Assembly (NCBI GenBank): GCA_910578885.1
Contig: CAJTSH010000047.1
Location: forward strand, 1 to 20,493
Length of the DNA: 20,493 nucleotides
From: an uncultured Lachnospiraceae bacterium
Lineage (GTDB): Bacteria; Bacillota; Clostridia; Lachnospirales; Lachnospiraceae
Reading direction: 5' to 3'
This document shows, one piece after another, positions 7,367-14,936 of this stretch. The translations under genes were made by a program, and so were the position numbers. The notes beneath the pieces were generated by a model, which saw nothing but the letters and a program-made list of their open reading frames with translations, was not told where the DNA came from and made no database searches. The stretch's first letter is position 1. Each line of letters begins with the position of its first letter.

Positions 7367-9400
7367 TTAATCCACCTTAAAATTCCTTACTTCTCCTGTT
7401 AATTCACACATATTTTCATCTAAATCAACCGCCAGATTATCCAGACGTTCCACATGCAGCATCAACTTTTCTGCGATATCCGCAACCGTTGTAACTGCTG
7501 CCGTCGTCTGCTCGATAACACTGGAAATAGCCGCAATAGATGTCAAAGTTTCCGCGCGGTTCGCATCTGCATTCTCCACCTTTCCTACAATTGCTCCCAT
7601 TGCCTCAAACATCTGCTCCATGTCCGATTTCATCTGTACAAATACGTTTAACATTTCCCGCACGCAATCGGTCTGCTCCCGAACAATTCCGCCTGCCTGC
7701 TGCGTACTTGTAACACTGACTTCCATCTGTCCGTGAATCATCTCTACGCTTCGTCCGATTTCGTTAGCTGCTGCCGCAGACTCCTCCGCCAGTTTCCGGA
7801 TTTCCTCTGCCACCACTGAGAATCCCCTTCCGGCTTCACCGGCGCGCGCTGCTTCAATCGATGCATTTAAGGATAGCAGATTCGTTTGTCCTGATATCTC
7901 ATTAATCATATTGACAAAGTTTTCAATTTTGCCAATCTGTTCTTTTAATACATAAATACTATTTTCCACTTCTCTCGTCTTTTGGTCTGCCGTTTCCGAT
8001 TTTTTGCTCAATTCATCCATAACCGTCATACCCTGCTCAATCATGGTTTCCGTTTTGTCAATCTGCTGCTCTACAAGCCCCACCTTATCACTGACCATAC
8101 GGATATCTTCAGACAGGCTATTCGATTTTTCCAGACAGTCAGACGCACTCTCTGCCTGAGCTTCCATACCCTCCCGAATCTCTTCCAATGCCTGCGTAAT
8201 ACTTCTGGAATAATGTCCAATCTCCCCTGACGTACCGCTGACCTGCTGCGTAGAGCTTTCTAACCGCAAAGAAGCATTCTTTACTTTTCCTACCAGCTTC
8301 TTTGTTCCCCTTACCATCCCGTTCATGGACTCCGCAAGCATGGCCAATTCGTCCCTGCCCTTGACTTTTACAGCCACCGTCAGATTACCCTTGGCAACCT
8401 CTTCCACTTCTTTTACTACATGCTTCATATTTTTCTGAATCCGTCCCGTTATCCCAAAGCCCAAAAGCATCGCCAATACCGACGCCGCAATTACCAGTAT
8501 CAGCGTCAGATTTCGGATTGCATACGCCTGACTTACCACCGTTTTTTCAGGCACCAGCGCACATACCGTAGAGCTTGTTTTCTCACTCTTGCTGTATAAG
8601 AACAGATACTTCTCACCTGCTGCATTTACAAAACTAGAACCCGCCGTTTCCTCGGATTCCAACGCTTCCTGATAAAAATCCTGCTCAAAAAAACGAAAAT
8701 CTGATTCCTCATCTGTGAACACTTCTTTTCCGCTTTTTGTCACGAATGCTGCAATCGCTTCCTCTCCCAGATTCAGTTTCTCCAGTATCTCCCGGATTTC
8801 GCCCTGTTTGATATCAATTGTTACGCATGCTTTGCCGCCGTCTGACAGACAGTTGTAATTCAAAATATAATCCGCAGACGAAATTCCAATCTGCTCATCC
8901 GCATAAGGATGCCCGTCATTCCAGCCTGATTTTACAGTCTCTGCCTCACTCCAATCTTCTAAAAATCCCTTCCGCTGGCTTTCGTTTCCACTTGTTATCA
9001 TATCCATCCGGCTTCCGGTAACAATGTAAATTCCGTTAATCATCGAATTTACCACCGCAGATGTTCGGATGGAATCCTTTGCGTTATTAAACGCTTCCGC
9101 TCTTTTAGACGCATCACTTTCAAGTAATCCCAGATAATACTGGGACAATTGCTTGTCATATGCATACTTAAATGCTTCTGATTCAATCAGCTCGCATCCG
9201 TAATCTATGTATTCCACAATCGTATTTAAAGTCTGCACCGTTGATTCTGTATACTTTTCTTCCATTCCATTCTCTGCCTCCCGGTAGGAAAACAGACCGA
9301 CGAATACCACAAATACAATCGGTACGATAAAGCAGGCAACAATCTGCCCCCGAATTCCAAATCTCCCCTTTTTCTTGACAACCGGTTTTTTCTTCTTCAT
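7367..9400 (-). CDS. Methyl-accepting chemotaxis protein
   Basis: A 677-residue transmembrane chemoreceptor. A Lys/Arg-rich start is followed by a membrane segment (about 18-38), an extracellular sensor region of about 255 residues (probably a Cache-type domain), a second membrane segment (about 297-318), HAMP (about 318-372) and a long coiled-coil signalling domain. The signalling tip is intact at about 500-540 (EISGQTNLLSLNASIEAARA then GRGFSVVAEEIRKLAEE), so it can bind CheA/CheW. No C-terminal CheR-tether pentapeptide is seen. AGGAGGAA stands a few bases before the ATG at 9400. It lies just upstream of the sugar-binding gene (109-base gap) with no obvious terminator, so read-through into the operon is possible. 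With its shared promoter element this suggests taxis towards the imported sugar or its binding protein. No che or flagellar genes are in the window. Confidence 0.95.
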   Translation of the reverse strand: MKKKKPVVKKKGRFGIRGQIVACFIVPIVFVVFVGLFSYREAENGMEEKYTESTVQTLNTIVEYIDYGCELIESEAFKYAYDKQLSQYYLGLLESDASKRAEAFNNAKDSIRTSAVVNSMINGIYIVTGSRMDMITSGNESQRKGFLEDWSEAETVKSGWNDGHPYADEQIGISSADYILNYNCLSDGGKACVTIDIKQGEIREILEKLNLGEEAIAAFVTKSGKEVFTDEESDFRFFEQDFYQEALESEETAGSSFVNAAGEKYLFLYSKSEKTSSTVCALVPEKTVVSQAYAIRNLTLILVIAASVLAMLLGFGITGRIQKNMKHVVKEVEEVAKGNLTVAVKVKGRDELAMLAESMNGMVRGTKKLVGKVKNASLRLESSTQQVSGTSGEIGHYSRSITQALEEIREGMEAQAESASDCLEKSNSLSEDIRMVSDKVGLVEQQIDKTETMIEQGMTVMDELSKKSETADQKTREVENSIYVLKEQIGKIENFVNMINEISGQTNLLSLNASIEAARAGEAGRGFSVVAEEIRKLAEESAAAANEIGRSVEMIHGQMEVSVTSTQQAGGIVREQTDCVREMLNVFVQMKSDMEQMFEAMGAIVGKVENADANRAETLTSIAAISSVIEQTTAAVTTVADIAEKLMLHVERLDNLAVDLDENMCELTGEVRNFKVD

Positions 9401-9439
9401 TCCTAATTCCTCCTTTGTTTGTACAACGGCTCACACTAC

Positions 9440-9445
9440 ATTATC
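9440..9445 (-). promoter_or_regulatory. Candidate -10 box of the MCP gene
   Basis: GATAAT on the minus strand, 40 bases from the start codon and 36 bases from the 23-bp element. This is the same offset as TATGAT upstream of the sugar-binding protein gene. No convincing -35 box is present. Confidence 0.5.
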
Positions 9446-9480
9446 TTATGATTTTTTTTAAATATATAGGGAGTAAAATA

Positions 9481-9503
9481 TCAAAATGGTGGAATATTTT
9501 CGA
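9481..9503 (-). promoter_or_regulatory. 23-bp shared element, copy 2 (candidate activator site)
   Basis: Second copy of the element at 7338-7360, 22 of 23 bases identical (G for A at the eighth position on the plus strand). The sequence between element and start codon is otherwise unrelated in the two promoters, so the identity is not explained by a recent duplication of the whole region. Confidence 0.65.
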
Positions 9504-9527
9504 ATTTTGCAAAAGATATTCTTACAT

Positions 9528-9560
9528 AAAAAAACTGCCAACAGGTAAACCCACTGGCAG
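9528..9560 (-). terminator. Intrinsic terminator of the Fic gene
   Basis: On the minus strand CTGCCAGTGGG and CCTGTTGGCAG pair (11 bp, three G-U pairs) around a TTTA loop and are followed at once by seven T. This is a strong rho-independent terminator and isolates the Fic gene from the MCP promoter downstream. Confidence 0.85.
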
Positions 9561-9610
9561 AAAATATATATTTTCTATATTCTATTGTTATTTTGCAGGC
9601 TATCTTTCCC

Positions 9611-10363
9611 TTACCGTCCACCTTCCGGAAACGGAATTTGAAACAGCCGCAGAATTTCTTTCTGTGATTCAAGTTCCCGCTCTGCAATAAATTCCGTAAA
9701 ATCTCTGTCATCCTTATGCGCCCGCTCTAACAGAGACACATAATCCAGCCGCAAGATGGGCGGAATGATTGCCGGCAAGTACCCGTCCTGAATCAGCGCA
9801 AGGTTCATCAATAGCCTTGCTACCCTACCGTTTCCGTCCTTAAACGGATGTATAAACACAAACCGCTTGTGAAGCTGGGCGGCAAATTCCACAGGATGAT
9901 AGCTCTCCCGTTCCTTCCGTATCCATTCAAACAACCGCTCCATTTTCTCTGGTATCTCATCCGGAGCTGCAACAGGATAACGAGACCCTGTAATAATCAC
10001 CCGGACGTCCCTGTATCGACCTGCATACTCCGGCTCAATGTTTTGGTAGAATAATTCATGCATCTTAAGCGCTGCCTGCCCATCAATGCGGCGTTCTTCT
10101 AACAAGGAAAACATGAAATCATAAGCTTTGGCATGATCCACAGCCTCGAACACATCCTTAAGCGTCTTCCCGCCTACCGTCAGACCGTCCTCCAAAAGCA
10201 CTTTCGTCTCACTCTCCGTCAAAGAGTTCCCCTCTAGCGCATTGGATGTCCATGTCAGTCCAATCCGGTAATAATCCTGTATCCGCCCCAGAATTTCACC
10301 TTCCAGCGGACGCAGCGCATTGATTTCGCTTTGGAAAAGGTCTATTTTTTTCAGTATTTCCAC
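9611..10363 (-). CDS. Fic-domain protein (putative AMP-transferase), class II with N-terminal inhibitory motif
   Basis: A 250-residue Fic protein. The catalytic motif HPFKDGNGRVAR is complete at residues 172-183, with the catalytic His172 and the anion-binding GNGR. Fic enzymes usually move AMP from ATP to a hydroxyl of a target protein. An inhibitory helix motif of the (S/T)xxxE(G/N) form is at residues 40-45 (SNALEG), where Glu44 would block ATP, so this is an auto-inhibited class II protein. It starts with GTG at 10363, preceded by AAGGAAGG. It is shorter than the common 330-380-residue class II proteins and lacks a clear C-terminal winged-helix domain. It has its own promoter and terminator, so its place after the dlt operon may be incidental. 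Targets are unknown. Confidence 0.93.
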   Translation of the reverse strand: MEILKKIDLFQSEINALRPLEGEILGRIQDYYRIGLTWTSNALEGNSLTESETKVLLEDGLTVGGKTLKDVFEAVDHAKAYDFMFSLLEERRIDGQAALKMHELFYQNIEPEYAGRYRDVRVIITGSRYPVAAPDEIPEKMERLFEWIRKERESYHPVEFAAQLHKRFVFIHPFKDGNGRVARLLMNLALIQDGYLPAIIPPILRLDYVSLLERAHKDDRDFTEFIAERELESQKEILRLFQIPFPEGGR

Positions 10364-10392
10364 CTTGCCACCTTCCTTTCCGACACACTGAT

Positions 10393-10401
10393 ATTATACC
10401 A
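10393..10401 (-). promoter_or_regulatory. Extended -10 promoter of the Fic gene
   Basis: TGGTATAAT on the minus strand is a perfect extended -10 box; the -35 region is poor. Transcription would start near 10386 and give a leader of only about 23 bases. It lies in the 61-base gap after the dlt microprotein gene. Confidence 0.6.
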
Positions 10402-10424
10402 CCAAACGCCAAGAAAAAACAGCG

Positions 10425-10556
10425 CTAAAACTGCTCATAGATAAATGCAGGCGCAGCCGAATCCTTAGACAGCAGGAAATACAGCCACAACGCAAGAAAA
10501 ATCAGATAAAAGAACACAACCGTTCCCATAAACGACGCCTTTTCATTTTGTCTCAT
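10425..10556 (-). CDS. dltX: DltX-like D-alanylation microprotein at the end of the dlt operon
   Basis: A 43-residue single-span membrane peptide. Residues about 9-30 are a hydrophobic helix (MGTVVFFYLIFLALWLYFLL) and the protein ends in FIYEQF. DltX proteins have about 45-50 residues, one membrane helix and a C-terminal FxYxxF motif whose tyrosine has been reported to carry D-alanine between DltC/DltB and DltD; here that is Tyr40 with Phe38 and Phe43 as the last residue. All these features match. The start ATG at 10556 lies inside the end of dltD (14-bp overlap), so translation is probably coupled; no strong ribosome site is visible. In Bacilli dltX precedes dltA, whereas here it is the last gene. 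An alternative start is Met10, which would still keep the helix and motif. Confidence 0.82.
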   Translation of the reverse strand: MRQNEKASFMGTVVFFYLIFLALWLYFLLSKDSAAPAFIYEQF

Positions 10557-11715
10557 ATTCTTTATAAAAGTCATAAATCTGTTCATTTAAATCCACCAGT
10601 CCTTTCAATGCCGGATGAGAATTATCTTCAAAATAATACGGCTCGTACTCATTCCCGGACAAATCCGCATAAGCTGCGCCAAACTCTTTTACTAGCGCCT
10701 CTGCCTTGTCATAAATTGCCTGCCGCTCCTCTTCTGTAAGCTTTAAATAATCGTACCAGTAACCGTTAAACGGAAGCATCACCACAAGCGGCTCGACTTG
10801 ATTTGCCCCGCATATTTCCAGAAAACATCTAATGTCTTCATATTCTTCCGATTCTATGGTATATCTCGGTTTTTTTCCCTGTCCGCTTTCAATCTGTTTT
10901 TGATAATCTCTTTCATAAACACGGTCAAACATTCCATACTCGTTGTGGGAAGCGATCTGCACCCCCTCTTCTTCGGCGTCCCGATAGAGTTTTGTAAAAT
11001 CAATGGCTTTCTCGTTGCCCTGCATTTCTTTCTTTCGCATTCCGCATAGTGATGACTTTAAGAATAGACCCATATCCGTCCGCTCTTTTATCAAAAGTCT
11101 ATGCCCCTGTGCAAAAATGTTCTGTGCCGGATTCCCCGCTCCCTCTCCGTACCATTTCACATCACGTTCAATCCGAACGCCCATTTCTTCATTTCCTGCT
11201 GCAAGCGCATTGACCCTATTTACAACATACTGCTTTGTTTCTTTGCTGATTGCCTGATTTTCAAGAAATTCAATAAAAACATCTTCCGAAAAAGCAGAAA
11301 GGAATGCATCCTGTTTCACGCCGCCCTCTTTGAACCACTGCGGAGAAATAATCAATACCGCCTTCCTTCCCGCCAAGCTCTCTCCCAAAGCGCCCATTGT
11401 TATTGCATGGGTCAGAGACTGATATCCCGCCTGCCCGATAAATACCGGCTTCATATCCGCCCCCTCAAAGATATGATTTCCCTGATACGCACTGTTTTGT
11501 CCATGCCGAAGCTCCGAGGAACCGAAAATCGGAATGGTCTGCCCGGCGTCAAGCAGCTTTTTCAATCCATTTACCGAGGCATATTTGGCATCTTCCATCC
11601 ACGTCCCATAGCGGATATGATACTCCGGCAGCCCGTTTTTTGATAAAGCATGTATTCCTCCCGCCGTCAAAAGGAACAGGGCAAACGCAAGAACAAATGC
11701 TTTGATGTTCTTCAT
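10543..11715 (-). CDS. dltD: D-alanyl transfer protein DltD
   Basis: A 390-residue protein with one N-terminal membrane anchor (about residues 5-22) and an extracellular SGNH-like hydrolase fold. The nucleophile is in FGSSEL (Ser66-Ser67), and the Asp/His pair is in EDNSHP (Asp364, His367), so the triad is complete. DltD takes D-alanine on the outer face of the membrane and places it on lipoteichoic acid. AGAGGTGAA precedes the ATG, 14 bases after dltC. The microprotein gene dltX overlaps its 3' end. Confidence 0.95.
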   Translation of the reverse strand: MKNIKAFVLAFALFLLTAGGIHALSKNGLPEYHIRYGTWMEDAKYASVNGLKKLLDAGQTIPIFGSSELRHGQNSAYQGNHIFEGADMKPVFIGQAGYQSLTHAITMGALGESLAGRKAVLIISPQWFKEGGVKQDAFLSAFSEDVFIEFLENQAISKETKQYVVNRVNALAAGNEEMGVRIERDVKWYGEGAGNPAQNIFAQGHRLLIKERTDMGLFLKSSLCGMRKKEMQGNEKAIDFTKLYRDAEEEGVQIASHNEYGMFDRVYERDYQKQIESGQGKKPRYTIESEEYEDIRCFLEICGANQVEPLVVMLPFNGYWYDYLKLTEEERQAIYDKAEALVKEFGAAYADLSGNEYEPYYFEDNSHPALKGLVDLNEQIYDFYKEYETK

Positions 11716-11729
11716 TCTGTTTCACCTCT

Positions 11730-11960
11730 TTACGCTCTTTTCTCCAACATCTCTAAAATCTTATTGACCGTGTTCATATCCTCCCGTTTCACCTCCGACG
11801 GAGCAATAACAATTCCAAACTCTTCTTCAATTGTTACAAGCAGTTCCGCAAATCCAAGCGAATCCAAAAGCTCTGCTTCAAACAAATCCATATCCCGTTC
11901 CTCTCTTATCACATCATCCTCACAAATCTCTTCCAACATACCTAAAATCTTTTCTTCCAT
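11730..11960 (-). CDS. dltC: D-alanine carrier protein DltC
   Basis: A 76-residue acyl-carrier-type protein. Ser34 in the DSLG motif (ELLDSLGFAELL) is the 4'-phosphopantetheine site. DltA loads D-alanine on this arm and DltB takes it from there. Size, acidic composition and the four-helix pattern fit DltC. AAAGGAG stands 9 bases before the ATG. A 116-base gap separates it from dltB, unusual in an otherwise tight operon; I see no gene or clear terminator in the gap. Confidence 0.95.
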   Translation of the reverse strand: MEEKILGMLEEICEDDVIREERDMDLFEAELLDSLGFAELLVTIEEEFGIVIAPSEVKREDMNTVNKILEMLEKRA

Positions 11961-12076
11961 TTCGTATTCTCCTTTTATTTAAAATTTGTCCAAACTATTC
12001 AGAACCCCATGCCATAAACGTGTAAGTAAAGCTGTCACACGCCTCTAAAGCGGCTTCGTATTACCTGACCGTCAGC

Positions 12077-13225
12077 CTAAAACAGCTTTCCCGAAAAAAT
12101 CAGAAAACCGAACATGACAAGCTGTAAGGTAAAAAACCAGGAAAGGCATTGATACCATCTTTTTTTCTTATTTTTCTTATAAAATACAGACTTCTTTTGA
12201 TAAATTTCCGTTCCTGCCAAAAGCAGTCCATGATACAATCCATATGCAATATAGTGCAGACTAAGTCCGTGCCATATCCCCATCACCAGCATATTCACCA
12301 CAAATCCTACCGAAGCTCCCGCCAATCTGGTCGGAAACCATTTCTTTTTCATCGACAGCATCATGAACCGTGAAAACACAAAATCCCGAAACCACTCCGA
12401 CAGGGAAATATGCCATCTCGCCCAAAACTCTTTCATATCTTTGCTGATAAAAGGCTTATGAAAATTATCCGGTACCAGGATTCCAAACATGTAACCTGTT
12501 CCGACTGCCATAAGACTGTATCCTGCAAAATCAAAAAACATATAAGCTCCGTAGCTATAAGCATACCCGGCTAATTGCAGGAAATTTTTTACCTGAAACA
12601 ATGTCATGACCGAAAAACAAAGCTCTGCCAGCACGAATTTATACAGCAGTCCGAGCATCAGCTTTTTGATACCCTCGCCGTACAGCGTGAGGAATTCTTC
12701 TCTTTCATATATCCGGTTAAAATCTGCTACAAAACGGCGGCTTCTGTCTATCGGCCCGCAGCTAAAGGTTGGAAAAAACAACAAAAATGCTGCAAAATCC
12801 ATCACTTTGACCTCTTCTATCACGCCGTCGTAGATTTCAATTACAATCTGTAATACCCGAAAGGTCAGATAGGAAATCCCCACAAACTGAAACCATCCCA
12901 TCTCCTTTAACTCTGGCAGCTCGCAGAGCTTGCAGAATACCAACGGAGACAAAGCCAGCAGCAGAAAACTCCGGTAACGCCATGCACTTCTCCCATATCT
13001 CTTATGTACCTGCTCATAGAGCTTTACAACCAGAAGCTCCATAAGAAAATAGAGGGCAGACCACAGCAGCATCTTCGGCGTGCCCCAAAGCACTGCTGCC
13101 ACCAGCACAAGCGATACCAGCAAATGGTAGGCGCACAGCTTCTTTCCCCTTCCGCCAATTATGAATTCTATGAGCAATAGTACCGTCAATACTGCAAAAA
13201 AGGCGGTTCCACTGTAAAAACTCAT
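12077..13225 (-). CDS. dltB: D-alanyl export protein DltB (MBOAT family)
   Basis: A 382-residue polytopic membrane protein of the MBOAT family. The invariant histidine is His319 in MGIWHGLSLHYIAYG; a second conserved stretch is FWARWHISLSEWFRDFVFSR (about 267-286). DltB moves the D-alanyl group from DltC in the cytoplasm to the outer side of the membrane. Its ATG overlaps the dltA stop codon by four bases (ATGA), so the two are coupled. Length is close to the usual 390-400 residues. Confidence 0.96.
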   Translation of the reverse strand: MSFYSGTAFFAVLTVLLLIEFIIGGRGKKLCAYHLLVSLVLVAAVLWGTPKMLLWSALYFLMELLVVKLYEQVHKRYGRSAWRYRSFLLLALSPLVFCKLCELPELKEMGWFQFVGISYLTFRVLQIVIEIYDGVIEEVKVMDFAAFLLFFPTFSCGPIDRSRRFVADFNRIYEREEFLTLYGEGIKKLMLGLLYKFVLAELCFSVMTLFQVKNFLQLAGYAYSYGAYMFFDFAGYSLMAVGTGYMFGILVPDNFHKPFISKDMKEFWARWHISLSEWFRDFVFSRFMMLSMKKKWFPTRLAGASVGFVVNMLVMGIWHGLSLHYIAYGLYHGLLLAGTEIYQKKSVFYKKNKKKRWYQCLSWFFTLQLVMFGFLIFSGKLF

Positions 13226-14757
13226 CCTACCAGTCCTCCCAGGTACTTTCTGTCAGCCTTTCCGTGCGGATTCATCGGTATCGAATCTATATGGCGGATT
13301 TTCTTTGGGATCATATACGTCGGAATCAATTCCTTCAAATCCTGCTTTACCTTTTGGGAAAATTCCAACGGCGTCTGACTACCCATATCGCCGGTAACAA
13401 ATGCCGTCAGACTTTTTACTTTTCCCTCTCTTATATTGGGAACGACCACCGCCTGACGAATCTGCGGCAGACGTACCATGTTATTTTCAATATCCTCAAT
13501 CTCAATTCGATACCCATGCAGCTTCACCTGCAGATCAATTCTTCCATTATAGTAAAGCTGGCCGTCCTTTTTATATCCCGCATCACCGGTGCGGTATGCC
13601 CGGTAGTTCTTCCCTTTCCGCTCACAGGTGAAAAATGCTTTCTCTGTCAATTCCGGTCTGCCATAATATCCGGTACTTACGGTGTCTCCAATAATAATAA
13701 TTTCTCCCTGCTTTCCATCCGGTAAAGGTTTTCCATCCTCATCCCATATTTCGAGAAATGTGTTCTTCTTCTCACAGCCTACCGGAAGTGTTCCTCCTGC
13801 TGCCGAAATATCCTGCAGCAGCTTTTTTGTAATTTCCACATCCGAAACTGCTACGGTACTTTCCGTCGGACCATAGGTATTGATAATCTTAGCATCCGGA
13901 AACCGTTCCATCAGATTCCACACCGTAGAAGTTGTCAGCACCTCTCCGCAGAACAGAAATGCCTGCAATTTGGGAAGAAGCGCCTGATTGAATTTCCGGT
14001 CGCTTAAACACATGTCCACAAATGAAGGGGTAGATACCCAAAAGTTGATATCTGCCTGTTCCAAAAATGCAAACATCCTCCCATAGTCACTTTGCAGCTC
14101 CTTCTCCATCGGAAACAGCGTACCACCGGACGCCAACGAGGTATATAAATCCATCACTGACAGATCAAACGAGAAAGGCGCCTGATTCAAGAAATACGCC
14201 CCCTCCTTTTCTTCCCTGCCGCCGCCAAGCGTTACCGACCAGTCCAGATAATGATTCAGGCAATCTGCCGTTATCTGCACGCCTTTCGGCTTTCCGGTGC
14301 TTCCCGAGGTAAAGATGATATAGTAAGTGTCGTCTCCCTTTACCCACCATTCCTTACAGCTCTTCTCCTCCGTATTCTCTGCAATTTTCTTTATTTCCTT
14401 TAGCCCAAGGCATTTCCCTATCTGCGGCTCCAGCTCTCCTTCTACTACGAAAACCAGCTCCGGTTCTACGCTCCTTACCGTATCAAAGACCCTCACCTTA
14501 GGAATGGAAATATCCTGCGGACAATATGCTTTGCCGGCTTTTACACAGGCAAGAAAACATACGATCATCCACGGACTCTTATGCCCGTATACAATAACCG
14601 GTATTTTACTGTCTCCATACCTCCGATGTATCCATGCTGCAAGACCGTCCGAATAACGCTCCAGCTCTGCATAAGTCAGAGATTCCTGACTGCTTTTGAT
14701 TGCAGTCCTTTCACCAAACTTTTCTGCCATCCATCCAATTTGTTCTAAAATATCCAT
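13222..14757 (-). CDS. dltA: D-alanine--D-alanyl carrier protein ligase DltA
   Basis: A 511-residue adenylation enzyme that activates D-alanine with ATP and loads it on DltC. Core motifs are in order: FTSGSTGKPKG (149-159), NTYGPTES (293-300), YRTGD (388-392), GRIDLQVKLHGYRIE (405-419) and NPHGKADRK with catalytic Lys500. Cys270 in FLFCGE matches the residue that selects D-alanine in Bacillus DltA (Cys269 in B. cereus), which separates it from peptide-synthetase domains. I chose the ATG at 14757, with GAGGG 7 bases upstream, over an in-frame ATG at 14781 without a ribosome site. First gene of dltA-dltB-dltC-dltD-dltX. Confidence 0.96.
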   Translation of the reverse strand: MDILEQIGWMAEKFGERTAIKSSQESLTYAELERYSDGLAAWIHRRYGDSKIPVIVYGHKSPWMIVCFLACVKAGKAYCPQDISIPKVRVFDTVRSVEPELVFVVEGELEPQIGKCLGLKEIKKIAENTEEKSCKEWWVKGDDTYYIIFTSGSTGKPKGVQITADCLNHYLDWSVTLGGGREEKEGAYFLNQAPFSFDLSVMDLYTSLASGGTLFPMEKELQSDYGRMFAFLEQADINFWVSTPSFVDMCLSDRKFNQALLPKLQAFLFCGEVLTTSTVWNLMERFPDAKIINTYGPTESTVAVSDVEITKKLLQDISAAGGTLPVGCEKKNTFLEIWDEDGKPLPDGKQGEIIIIGDTVSTGYYGRPELTEKAFFTCERKGKNYRAYRTGDAGYKKDGQLYYNGRIDLQVKLHGYRIEIEDIENNMVRLPQIRQAVVVPNIREGKVKSLTAFVTGDMGSQTPLEFSQKVKQDLKELIPTYMIPKKIRHIDSIPMNPHGKADRKYLGGLVG

Positions 14758-14870
14758 CGTATTCCCTCTTTCTGTTTTCATATTTTCAGACAGTGATTTC
14801 TCGCCGTCTCCAACCGCATGGTTGATGACATATCTAAGGACGCGCTGATTAAATCAGCGTTTCCCTTATT
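14758..14870 (-). promoter_or_regulatory. dlt operon 5' leader with hairpin and possible 17-codon uORF
   Basis: About 113 bases lie between the inferred transcription start and dltA. A perfect hairpin has 7-bp arms CGCTGAT (14843-14849) and ATCAGCG (14853-14859) with a 3-base loop. A second small stem (CAACC-atgc-GGTTG) follows. A 17-codon frame (14831 to 14778, beginning MSSTMRLETARN) ends in an ATATGA that overlaps the upstream in-frame ATG of dltA. It has no good ribosome site, so the uORF is doubtful. No known riboswitch is recognised. Confidence 0.35.
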
Positions 14871-14877
14871 TTTCTTG

Positions 14878-14886
14878 ATTATAACA
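14878..14886 (-). promoter_or_regulatory. dlt operon promoter, extended -10
   Basis: TGTTATAAT on the minus strand (TATAAT at 14878-14883) is a full extended -10 box. The -35 region is only an A-run, so an activator may be needed. Transcription would start near 14871. Confidence 0.6.
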
Positions 14887-14920
14887 CAAGAAATTACGTT
14901 TTTTTTCCTATAACTCATTT

Positions 14921-14936
14921 CTTAAAACATCTTAAG
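14921..14936 (-). promoter_or_regulatory. TTAAG direct repeat upstream of the dlt promoter (candidate OmpR-family site)
   Basis: On the minus strand two TTAAG boxes are spaced by 5 bases (CTTAAGATGTTTTAAG). They lie about 50-65 bases upstream of the inferred start, just beyond the -35 region. OmpR-family regulators that control dlt genes in other Gram-positives bind paired direct repeats of about 10-11-bp period. The box is short and could be chance in this AT-rich stretch. Confidence 0.3.

Noticed and set aside
6866..7402. 178-codon plus-strand open frame
   Set aside because: Antisense to the sugar-binding lipoprotein and the end of the MCP; its Ser runs mirror the acidic linker of the real gene.
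9183..9434. 83-codon minus-strand frame overlapping the MCP start
   Set aside because: Shifted frame of the MCP N-terminus; the MCP frame has the ribosome site and the expected membrane segment.
9481..9711. 76-codon minus-strand frame after the Fic gene
   Set aside because: Overlaps the end of the Fic frame and runs through its terminator; no ribosome site or family likeness.
11101..11643. 180-codon plus-strand frame inside dltD
   Set aside because: Antisense to a clearly functional dltD with its catalytic residues; no ribosome site.
11961..12076. Possible tiny gene between dltB and dltC (a 21-codon frame reading YEAALEACDSFTYTFMAWG)
   Set aside because: It looks protein-like but starts after a stop, has no start codon or ribosome site, and is too short to support.
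14758..14781. Longer DltA start at 14781
   Set aside because: No ribosome site before it; the ATG at 14757 has GAGGG at good distance and gives the usual DltA N-terminus.
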